DNA from: Elusimicrobiota bacterium
GTDB lineage: Bacteria > Elusimicrobiota > Elusimicrobia > UBA1565
Reading direction: 5' to 3'
NCBI GenBank assembly: GCA_003450735.1
Contig: DMEZ01000065.1
Location: forward strand, 1-31,815
DNA: 31,815 bases
A program made the position numbers and the translations under genes. The notes below the pieces were generated by a model. That model searched no databases and had not been told where the DNA came from. It was given only the letters and a program-made list of their open reading frames with translations. This document shows, one piece after another, positions 13,984-20,239 of this stretch. Position 1 is the first letter of the stretch. Each line of letters starts with the position of its first letter.

Positions 13984-14802
13984 CTAGAGGACCTTCTTGA
14001 TGAAAGGAGACTTGTAGGGCTGGCCTCTCTTGGCCGCCAGGAAGGCCGCTAGGCGGTTGGCCCACGCCTCCAGGATGCGATGGGCGCCCGTCCATCGCTC
14101 AAAGCCCTCGGTGCCCAGCATCGTGACGTTGTCATCCGTGAAGGAATTCGGGGAATGCTTGTCCTCCAGCTTGGCGAGAGAGGCCCCGCTCGCGGCGTCG
14201 CTCAGCGTGCAGCTCATGGCGGCCTGCGCGCTGGAGATGGAGGTGTGGAGGAAGAACTGGGCCGCGATATTGGCCCCGGGATCGGCGCCATGGATGTCCT
14301 CCAGCGCGATCTCCAGCGCGATCGCCTTCCTGCCGGCCAGAGCTTCCCTCTTCGTCTCGACTTGGACGACCCCGCTCAAGAACTTGACGAAGTCGTCCCG
14401 CAGGCGGCCGGCCAGTTCCGCCGCCTCCTCACGGGTGGGCTTGAGCAGGTTGTCCAGGATATCCGGCAGACCGGGATCCTTGAGGCTGACCTTGCTGAAG
14501 TCGACCGGGCCGACGAAGACGGCTTCGTAGACCTTGAAATCGACGTCGCGGTTCACCCAGGCCTTGGAGAACCCCTTGACCTTCCCCGCCGCGGCTTTGG
14601 AGACCGCCGCATAGCCCATTCCCGACATGCACTCGTGGAAGGCCTTCTGCCGCTGGTCCTCGGCGACGGAAGCCGTCTTGGCCCGGCATGCGTCCTCATC
14701 CGCATGGGTCTGTCCAGCGGTCTTGGCCGGATCCACGTAGACGCGGTTCGCGGCGCATCCGCTCAGGGCCGCGGCCAGGATCCCGATTCCGAGTCTTCGC
14801 AT
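13984..14802 (-). CDS. Lipoprotein, possibly DUF3313-like, last gene of a redox-linked gene set
   Basis: 272 residues from ATG 14802, which has GGAGG about 9 nt upstream and begins a clear lipoprotein signal (ILAAALSGC, Cys16). The N-terminal module DEDACRAKTASVAEDQRQKAFHECMSGMGY resembles that of the lipoprotein at 16457-17032 (DAYACEEEAA...TQECMDARGY), so both share a domain. The remainder (YEAVFVGPVDFSKVSLKDPG; later ALEIALEDIHGADPGANIAAQ) recalls the DUF3313 lipoproteins, but I am not certain. It lies 43 bp downstream of the membrane-anchored protein and could be the fourth gene of that unit. About 180 bp separates it from the DUF4214 gene start. Confidence 0.75.
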   Translation of the reverse strand: MRRLGIGILAAALSGCAANRVYVDPAKTAGQTHADEDACRAKTASVAEDQRQKAFHECMSGMGYAAVSKAAAGKVKGFSKAWVNRDVDFKVYEAVFVGPVDFSKVSLKDPGLPDILDNLLKPTREEAAELAGRLRDDFVKFLSGVVQVETKREALAGRKAIALEIALEDIHGADPGANIAAQFFLHTSISSAQAAMSCTLSDAASGASLAKLEDKHSPNSFTDDNVTMLGTEGFERWTGAHRILEAWANRLAAFLAAKRGQPYKSPFIKKVL

Positions 14803-14845
14803 GACCGTGCACCTCCGAAAGACGAGTCCGATCGCGGGCATGGGG

Positions 14846-15313
14846 TTAAGGCCGGCCGCCGGGATTGCGCAGGGCTACGCGCACGGCCCAGCCGCCCTTG
14901 AATCGGCTGGCCAGATCCAGACCCAGGACCTCGGGCGCCGCGTCCGCGAAGGCGGTCTTCCCCGTCCGGGTATCTATCGTGACCGTGAAGCGCACTCGGC
15001 CGTCCCCGAACGCGTCGACTTCCTCCGTGATGAGGTCGGGCATGTCCGCGGCTGGCTCCCAATCCACCTGGATGAAGCCGCGGCGCCGCTCCCCGAGGAG
15101 GCCGTCGAAGACAGGGCGGCGCACATGGGTCCTGTAGCCGCCGTGCTCGATGGTCCGCGCGACTTCTCCGCCCGAGAACCAGGGGGAGACGATCACCCCT
15201 GTCGACCGGGCCAGGGCGCGGCTCAAGGGCTCCCCCGCGAGGAAGGTCAGCAGGACGATGGGCACGGCGAGGGCGGCCCAGGCGTAGCCCAAGAAAGAGC
15301 GCACCCGGCTCAT
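14846..15313 (-). CDS. Membrane-anchored protein coupled to a NapH-like polyferredoxin
   Basis: 155 residues. One N-terminal membrane helix (about 8-28, GYAWAALAVPIVLLTFLAGEP) is followed by an extracytoplasmic domain of about 120 residues (GYRTHVRRPVFDGLLGERRRGFIQVDWE; RVRFTVTIDTRTGKTAF). The start overlaps the stop of the polyferredoxin gene (ATGA), so the two are coupled and probably function together in the membrane. No cysteine or histidine pattern for a metal centre was seen. I do not recognise a named family; it may be a structural or assembly partner of the polyferredoxin. Confidence 0.75.
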   Translation of the reverse strand: MSRVRSFLGYAWAALAVPIVLLTFLAGEPLSRALARSTGVIVSPWFSGGEVARTIEHGGYRTHVRRPVFDGLLGERRRGFIQVDWEPAADMPDLITEEVDAFGDGRVRFTVTIDTRTGKTAFADAAPEVLGLDLASRFKGGWAVRVALRNPGGRP

Positions 15314-16446
15314 CCCAGCATCCTCCCGGTGGAGACGAGCCGGAGGATCCTCGTGAGCCCGTCCTGCAGATTGCCTCCGGCGAAGGTCGCGAAGAAGAGG
15401 AAGGCCGGGTAGAGGAACAGCAGGCGCGCCAGTTCCGGCCCGGCCGCGGTGCCCCGGACGTGGAAGCGGGCCGCCTTCTTGGGGCAGACGTCCACGCACT
15501 GGCCGCATTTGAGGCAGGTGCTCTGCGTTCGGCCTTGGGCCAGGCTCTCCTCCGAGATGGAGAAGGTCGGGCAGCGCTGTAGGCAGAGACCGCACTTGCT
15601 GCAGAGCGCTGCGTCTATGCGCACCTCGAAGGGATTGACCCAGTTGGCGCCGGACTGGAACGCGCCGAAGGGACACAGACCAGCGCACTGCATGCGTTTC
15701 TTCGTGAGCACGGGCAGGACCACGACGAAGGCGAGGAAGAGCGTCAGAAAGATGCCGGTCTTGACCACGTCCAAGGCGGTCAGGACCTCGGAGAACTCGG
15801 TGACGGCCTTGAACGGGCACAGCCAATCGCAGTAGACGGGCGAGAGGCTCGCCGCGGACCAGATCACGATCACCAGGAGGACCGCGAAAGGCAGGTCCGC
15901 CCAGCGCCGGCTCAGGTTCTTCAGGACCGGCCGGCCCAGCACCCGGGAGAAGCCGTCGTCCAGGCCGCCGAAGAAGCAGCCCCAGGAGCACCAGCCCCGC
16001 CCCAGCGCCAGGGACGCGCCGATCCAGATGACGAACATGCTGGCGATGGAGGCGAAGGAGCCGACGATGGTGCCCGGGAAGATGATGGTCTTGGTCAGGG
16101 CCGCGGGGATGAGCGTCATGGGGATGACGATGTGGCAGAAGGGCGTCTCCCCCTTGAGGTAGGTGTCGTGGGTCAGGACCATGGTGCCCCGGACCTCGAT
16201 GAGATGGCTGATGAAGGACACGATGAAGAGCAGGCCGTAGGTCACGAAGAGGATGGAGCGCCAGCGGTCGGTCTTGCCGGTATGCAGCATCAGGATGAAC
16301 AGGGCGTTCAAGAAGACGTAGGTGGCGGCCAGGGCCAGGCCGGCCTGCCAGGAAGAAGGGGGCTTGCCCCCGAAGAGCATGAAGGCGGTCAGCCCCAGCA
16401 TGGGCAGGGCCAGCAGGGCCGTGCGCAGGGGGGAAGGGCTGCTCAT
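15310..16446 (-). CDS. NapH/CcoG-like membrane polyferredoxin
   Basis: 378 residues, an inner-membrane electron-transfer protein. Several membrane helices are visible (about 8-26, 36-54, 64-82, 105-148, 185-205, 230-247 and near the C-terminus). Cysteine pairs at membrane edges are typical of the family: C153/C157 (GWCSWGC), C206/C210-Pro (CDWLCPFK) and C254/C258-Pro (CAGLCPFG). Two complete bacterial 4Fe-4S motifs follow: C282-C285-C288-C292-Pro and C311-C314-C317-C321-Pro. Relatives include NapH, the C-terminal part of NosR, and CcoG/RdxA, which pass electrons across or along the membrane. No nap, nos or cco partner gene is nearby, so the acceptor is unknown. The gene follows the Cys-rich lipoprotein by 10 bp and overlaps the next gene by 4 bp. 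Confidence 0.88.
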   Translation of the reverse strand: MSSPSPLRTALLALPMLGLTAFMLFGGKPPSSWQAGLALAATYVFLNALFILMLHTGKTDRWRSILFVTYGLLFIVSFISHLIEVRGTMVLTHDTYLKGETPFCHIVIPMTLIPAALTKTIIFPGTIVGSFASIASMFVIWIGASLALGRGWCSWGCFFGGLDDGFSRVLGRPVLKNLSRRWADLPFAVLLVIVIWSAASLSPVYCDWLCPFKAVTEFSEVLTALDVVKTGIFLTLFLAFVVVLPVLTKKRMQCAGLCPFGAFQSGANWVNPFEVRIDAALCSKCGLCLQRCPTFSISEESLAQGRTQSTCLKCGQCVDVCPKKAARFHVRGTAAGPELARLLFLYPAFLFFATFAGGNLQDGLTRILRLVSTGRMLG

Positions 16447-16456
16447 CGTCGGCCGG

Positions 16457-17032
16457 CTAGCTGCATTTGGAGTTGCAGTTGTCCTTGCACACGTAGTAGC
16501 CGATGCTGCACGCCAACTGCTTCGCCCAGCCGCCGTTCGTCTTATGGCAGATGCGATAGCTGGTCATGCAGTCATTTTTGCATTTCGTCTTGCAGTTTCC
16601 CGTGAGAGGGCCTCCCGCGTAGGCGTCGGAGAACCCCTGGCAGCCTTCCTTGAATTGCGCGGCGTCCTCGTCGCCGATCTCCAGCGCTTTCCGGACCGCT
16701 GAGGCCCGTTCGGCGCACAGATTCGAGAGCCGGGCGCTCTCCGCCTGCTGGGACAGCTTGTCCAGCTGCGCGCCTTCCTTCACGCGCTTATAGCCGCGCG
16801 CGTCCATGCACTCCTGGGTCTTCGCGTCGATGATGGACGCCTTCCCGGGCTTGCCGACTTCGGAGCTGTATTTGGCGGCCTCTTCCTCGCAGGCGTAGGC
16901 GTCCTGCTTCTGCGCCGCGGAGTCCTTGCCCGGGCTGAAGTACGCGTACTTGGCGCTGCAGCCGGCTCCGCCGGCCAGCAGGAAAGCCGACAAGGCGATG
17001 AAACGCCTCAGGGATATGCACGATGGATTCAT
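16457..17032 (-). CDS. Cysteine-rich lipoprotein, first gene of the polyferredoxin unit
   Basis: 191 residues from ATG 17032, which has GGGAGG 7 nt upstream; an in-frame ATG at 17080 would spoil the signal sequence. The lipoprotein-like signal ends LLAGGAGC (Cys25; Gly at -3 is slightly atypical). The N-terminal module resembles that of the lipoprotein at 13984-14802. The C-terminal 47 residues contain eight cysteines (GNCKTKCKNDC, RICHK, LACSIGYYVCKDNCNSKC). These could form disulfides or bind metal. Being first in a unit with a membrane polyferredoxin suggests an extracytoplasmic redox or structural role, but none is demonstrated. The gene diverges from the SPFH gene. Confidence 0.78.
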   Translation of the reverse strand: MNPSCISLRRFIALSAFLLAGGAGCSAKYAYFSPGKDSAAQKQDAYACEEEAAKYSSEVGKPGKASIIDAKTQECMDARGYKRVKEGAQLDKLSQQAESARLSNLCAERASAVRKALEIGDEDAAQFKEGCQGFSDAYAGGPLTGNCKTKCKNDCMTSYRICHKTNGGWAKQLACSIGYYVCKDNCNSKCS

Positions 17033-17114
17033 GCGCAAGCCTCCCGCTCCGCAGGCGCGGAGACAGCCGCATGCTACCATGAAACCCAGCTCATTTCATA
17101 GCGCTGGATGGGGC

Positions 17115-17143
17115 TTGACAGGGGGATATCGATATGATATCAT
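17115..17143 (+). promoter_or_regulatory. Consensus-like sigma-70 promoter with overlapping palindromes, SPFH operon
   Basis: TTGACA (17115-17120), a 17-bp spacer, then TATCAT (17138-17143). The predicted start is near 17150, with GGAGGGG at 17161-17167 before ATG 17173. The spacer and -10 contain tandem small palindromes: GATATC (17125-17130), ATGATATCAT (17134-17143) and ATCATGAT (17142-17149). These could be an operator; the ribbon-helix-helix protein of the same operon is a candidate binder (inference). Confidence 0.75.
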
Positions 17144-17172
17144 CATGATATGAGTTTCATGGAGGGGAAAAG

Positions 17173-18096
17173 ATGACCAAAGAGATCCGCACCGAAGCGA
17201 TGAACGGCTGGGCGATGCTGCTGGCGAACTTCGTATTGCTGTTCGCGGGAGTCGGCCTGATCGCGCTCTCGCAGGGCGCCGGCGCCAGGATCGTCTCCGG
17301 CATCCTGATGGACCTGCTGGCCGTCTTCCTCTTCTTCGGCTTCTTCACGATCCAGCCCAACGAGGCGCGCGTGCTGGTGCTCTTCGGCGCCTACAAGGGC
17401 GTGGTGCGGGACAGCGGCTTCTGGTGGGCCAATCCCCTCTACTCCCGCAGCCGCGGCGGCGCCTGGGTCAACGAGGGGGGCGTCACCCGCCTCGTCGGCG
17501 GACAGAGCATGAAGATCTCCCTGCGCGCCCGCAACTTCGAGTGCCAGAAGCTCAAGGTGAACGACAAGGGCGGCAACCCCATCGAGATCGCCGCGGTCGT
17601 GGTCTGGCGCGTGGAGGACGCGGCCCAGGCGCTCTTCGACGTCGACCACTATGACAGCTACGTGCAGGTGCAGAGCGAGACCGCGGTCCGGCACCTCGCC
17701 TCCTCCTACCCCTACGACCACGGCGAGCCGGGCGAGATCACGCTCCGCGGCGGGACGGATGAGATCAGCGACAAGCTCCGCCAGGAGCTCCAGGAGCGCC
17801 TGACCCGCGCCGGGGTCGTAGTCGAGGACGCGCGCCTGACGCACCTGGCCTACGCGCCGGAGATCGCGCAGGCGATGCTCCGCCGCCAGCAGGCCGAGGC
17901 CGTCATCGCGGCGCGCGAGAAACTCGTCGCGGGCGCGGTGGGGATGGTCGAGATGGCGCTCAAGCAGCTTTCGGAGCGCAAGATCATCGAGCTCGACGAC
18001 GAGCGCAGGGCCGCCATGGTCTCGAACCTCCTGGTGGTGCTCTGCGGCGAGACCCAGGCCCAGCCGGTCCTGAACGCGGGGACGCTGTATCCGTGA
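17173..18096 (+). CDS. SPFH/Band 7 domain membrane protein
   Basis: 307 residues. Two hydrophobic helices at about 13-32 and 42-60 anchor the protein. The SPFH (stomatin/prohibitin/flotillin) domain runs from about 62 (QPNEARVLVLFGAYKGVVRDSGFWWANPLY) to about 250. It includes KVNDKGGNPIEIAAVVVWRVEDAAQALFDVDHYDSYVQVQSETAVR and the late helix AQAMLRRQQAEAVIAAREKLVAGAV. Such proteins form membrane-bound oligomers and organise membrane microdomains or protease access. The gene has a consensus-like promoter and a good Shine-Dalgarno. Its stop TGA overlaps the start of the ribbon-helix-helix gene by one base, so they form one operon. Confidence 0.9.
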   Translation: MTKEIRTEAMNGWAMLLANFVLLFAGVGLIALSQGAGARIVSGILMDLLAVFLFFGFFTIQPNEARVLVLFGAYKGVVRDSGFWWANPLYSRSRGGAWVNEGGVTRLVGGQSMKISLRARNFECQKLKVNDKGGNPIEIAAVVVWRVEDAAQALFDVDHYDSYVQVQSETAVRHLASSYPYDHGEPGEITLRGGTDEISDKLRQELQERLTRAGVVVEDARLTHLAYAPEIAQAMLRRQQAEAVIAAREKLVAGAVGMVEMALKQLSERKIIELDDERRAAMVSNLLVVLCGETQAQPVLNAGTLYP

Positions 18097-18257
18097 TGTC
18101 CGACCCGAAAAAGACCTTTCTTCTGCGCGTCGATCCCAGGCTCTTCGACGAGGTCCAGGGCTGGGCGGCGCAGGAGCTGCGCAGCGTCAACGCCCAGATC
18201 GAGTACCTCCTCAAGGAGGCGCTCTCCAGGCGGCGGCGGTCCGGGGAGCGGCCTTAG
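18096..18257 (+). CDS. Small ribbon-helix-helix (Arc-like) DNA-binding protein
   Basis: 53 residues: a short N-terminal strand (KKTFLLRVDPRLFDEV), then a helix (QGWAAQELRSVNAQIEYLL) and a basic tail (RRRRSGERP). The pattern of a beta-strand with basic or polar residues followed by two helices, with the VNAQIEYLL stretch, is typical of Arc/MetJ-type repressors. The start ATG overlaps the stop of the SPFH gene (TGATG). An SPFH gene followed by a small Arc-like gene is an arrangement I recall from other bacteria, but its function is not known to me. It may regulate its own promoter at 17115-17143. The stop codon lies within the first bases of an inverted repeat that probably ends the operon. Confidence 0.8.
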   Translation: MSDPKKTFLLRVDPRLFDEVQGWAAQELRSVNAQIEYLLKEALSRRRRSGERP

Positions 18258-18309
18258 GACTTCAGCAGCGCTCAGCGGGTCTTCGGCTCGGGCTTGCTGC
18301 TGAAGTCCT
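18256..18309. terminator. 14-bp inverted repeat ending the SPFH operon, embedded in the lipoprotein gene
   Basis: Arms 18256-18269 (aggacttcagcagc) and 18296-18309 pair perfectly over 14 bp around a 26-nt loop. The left arm begins in the stop codon of the ribbon-helix-helix gene. The right arm lies in the last codons of the minus-strand lipoprotein gene, whose stop is in the loop. Neither strand shows a T run after the stem, so it may act as a Rho-dependent or bidirectional 3' end rather than a classical terminator. Confidence 0.5.
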
Positions 18310-18442
18310 CTTCCACGCTCCGGATGGCGTCGTTGGCGACGCCCTTGAAAGTCTCGTGGGTCGTCGCCTCCCGGACCGTCGAGCAGGCGCCCGAGAGGAG
18401 CGCCAAGGCCGGCAAGATGAGAAGGATCCCGCGTCGTGTCAT
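18272..18442 (-). CDS. Small lipoprotein
   Basis: 56 residues: MTRRG start, a hydrophobic core (ILLILPALALLSGAC, Cys20 as lipid site) and a short polar remainder (STVREATTHETFKGVANDAIRSVEEDF) ending PEPKTR. The lipobox SGAC is somewhat atypical (Ser at -3). GGGAGAG lies about 7 nt before the ATG, which supports a real gene. It resembles the entericidin-like or other very small lipoproteins in size but matches no family I can name. It is divergent from the GHKL ATPase gene and converges on the SPFH operon. Confidence 0.6.
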   Translation of the reverse strand: MTRRGILLILPALALLSGACSTVREATTHETFKGVANDAIRSVEEDFSSKPEPKTR

Positions 18443-18490
18443 GATCGGACTCTCCCGCCCCGCCTCTACCGGCTCGGGGCTTGTTTAGAG

Positions 18491-18496
18491 TATCAT
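18491..18496 (+). promoter_or_regulatory. -10 box (TATCAT) six bases before the GHKL ATPase start
   Basis: TATCAT ends 6 nt before GTG 18503 and there is no Shine-Dalgarno. This both predicts a leaderless transcript and supports GTG 18503 as the true start. Confidence 0.55.
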
Positions 18497-18502
18497 TAGA
18501 GG

Positions 18503-20239
18503 GTGCCGGCTGAGAAGAGCGGCGTCTCCTCCGTCCCGGGTCTGGTCAAAGACCTGGTCAACCAGTTCGACCGCCCGCTCGACTTCATCCGCGAGCTCAT
18601 CCAGAACGCCATCGACTCCGGCTCCAACCGGGTGGACATCACCCTGGAGCACCTGCCCAAGGACTCCCAGCACCCCGCCCTGGCCGGCCTGCCGCCCTCG
18701 GAGAGCGGCTGGGCCCTGCTCTGCCTCGAGGACGACGGGGAGGGCATGGACGAGCGCGTCATCGACGAGTACCTGCTCGTTTTGTTCCGCTCGAGCAAGG
18801 AGCAGGACTTCACCAAGATCGGCAAGTTCGGCATCGGCTTCGTTTCGGTGTTCGCCCTCCAGCCCCAGCGGGTGCGCCTGCACACCGCCCGCGGCGGCGA
18901 GAGCTGGCGGCTGGACTTCCCGAGCTACGAGCGCTACGACAAGTACCGCGTCCGGACCATGCGGGAGGGCACCCTGGTCGAGGTGGTGAAGGCCGTGCCG
19001 CGCGCGGAGTACGACCAGCTCTGCGCCGATGCGCGCAAGGCCGTCACGAACTGGTGCCGCCACTCCGAGGCCAAGCTCTTCTTCACCGACAGGACGGCGG
19101 GCGTCGGCCCCGACCTCCTCTCGGAGCCCTTCGACCTGCCCGGCGGCCACACCTTGCGCTACGAGGAGGAGGGCACCGCCCTCGTCCTCGGCTTCTCGGG
19201 CGAGGAGAAGCCCTTCTGCGGCTTCTACAACCGGGGGCTCACCCTGGAGGAGGGCGCAGAGGCCCATTTCCCCGGCGTGGAGTTCAAGGCCAACTCCCGC
19301 TACATCGAGCACACCCTGACCCGCGACACCATCCTCAAGGACGAGAACTACGACAAGCTCATGAAGACGATGCGGAGGCTCGTGGAGAAGGAACTGCCCT
19401 CCAAGCTCCGCTCCGACCTCGAGGAGGCCTCCAAGCGCATCGCCCGCCGCGTCTGCGAAGGCCGCGGGCCCGAGGACTACCAGGCCGAGCTCGAGGTCTG
19501 GCGCCGGCGCGCGCTTTTCCTGCAGCGGCTGTATTCGGGCCTCTTCTCCCGCTGGGGGCGGGAAAGCTGGCCGCTGTTCCCCGCGCTCGACGGCAGGGTG
19601 CTCTCGCTCTCCGAACTGAGGCGGGCCGCGGAGAAGTCCCGGGGCTGGCTGTATTTCGATTCCTCGCGCAACGCCGTGACGGCGGAGCTCGAGAAGCGCG
19701 GCTTCACGGTCCTGGCGGCGGGGAGCTGGGTTGCCCCGCTCTCAGGCTGGCTCGGGGTCAAGACGGCGCAAGCCTCGCAGGCCTTCATCCTGCCCACCCT
19801 GCTCGACGACAGCCAGGTCCCCGAGGCTCGGACCTTCCTCGAGAGCCTGCGGGCGCTGGACGCCTGGCAGGGGCCGAAGTACCGGGCCATCCTGCCCGCC
19901 GACTTCGGCTACCCGGGCTCCTGCCTCTCGGACGAGCTCTTCGTGACCCAGAGGGAGCCCGGGGTCCTGAGCCCGGCGCACGAGAAGCCCTCGGCCACCC
20001 TCCTGGGGCGGCTCTTCGGAGGGCGTCCGACCTGCCTGCTCAACACGAAGCACCCTTCCGCGCAAGCCCTGGCGCGCCTGCACGCGAAGCGCCCGCGCCT
20101 GGCCGCTTTCCTGGCTTCGAAGGCCCTGCGCCTGCTCGACGGGCGCCAGCCGTCGAACCTGAAGGGCGTGCGCTCGAATCTGACGCAGGGCGAGGAGCGC
20201 CGTCTCCTCGAGGCGGCCCTCTCCGAGGCCCAGGCGTGA
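18503..20239 (+). CDS. GHKL (Hsp90-like) ATPase-domain protein, first gene of a coupled pair
   Basis: 578 residues. The N-terminal third has an intact Bergerat ATP-binding fold. The N box is FIRELIQNAIDSGSNRV, with E31 (catalytic position) and N35 (magnesium). The G1 box is LEDDGEGMD (about 75-83) and the G2 box KIGKFGIGFVSVF (105-117). The next segment (PGVEFKANSRYIEHTLTRDTILKDENYDKL) resembles the middle domain of HtpG-type proteins. The C-terminal half (about 300-578) matches nothing I know. It is shorter than HtpG (about 620) and lacks its usual C-terminal pattern, so it is probably not a housekeeping chaperone. GTG start from a predicted leaderless mRNA; the stop overlaps the next start (GTGA). 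ATP-driven conformational switching is inferred from the fold. Confidence 0.85.
   Translation: MPAEKSGVSSVPGLVKDLVNQFDRPLDFIRELIQNAIDSGSNRVDITLEHLPKDSQHPALAGLPPSESGWALLCLEDDGEGMDERVIDEYLLVLFRSSKEQDFTKIGKFGIGFVSVFALQPQRVRLHTARGGESWRLDFPSYERYDKYRVRTMREGTLVEVVKAVPRAEYDQLCADARKAVTNWCRHSEAKLFFTDRTAGVGPDLLSEPFDLPGGHTLRYEEEGTALVLGFSGEEKPFCGFYNRGLTLEEGAEAHFPGVEFKANSRYIEHTLTRDTILKDENYDKLMKTMRRLVEKELPSKLRSDLEEASKRIARRVCEGRGPEDYQAELEVWRRRALFLQRLYSGLFSRWGRESWPLFPALDGRVLSLSELRRAAEKSRGWLYFDSSRNAVTAELEKRGFTVLAAGSWVAPLSGWLGVKTAQASQAFILPTLLDDSQVPEARTFLESLRALDAWQGPKYRAILPADFGYPGSCLSDELFVTQREPGVLSPAHEKPSATLLGRLFGGRPTCLLNTKHPSAQALARLHAKRPRLAAFLASKALRLLDGRQPSNLKGVRSNLTQGEERRLLEAALSEAQA

Noticed and set aside
18503..20239. 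Annotation as chaperone HtpG
   Set aside because: The ATP-binding fold fits, but the C-terminal half lacks the HtpG pattern and the coupled partner is foreign to htpG loci.
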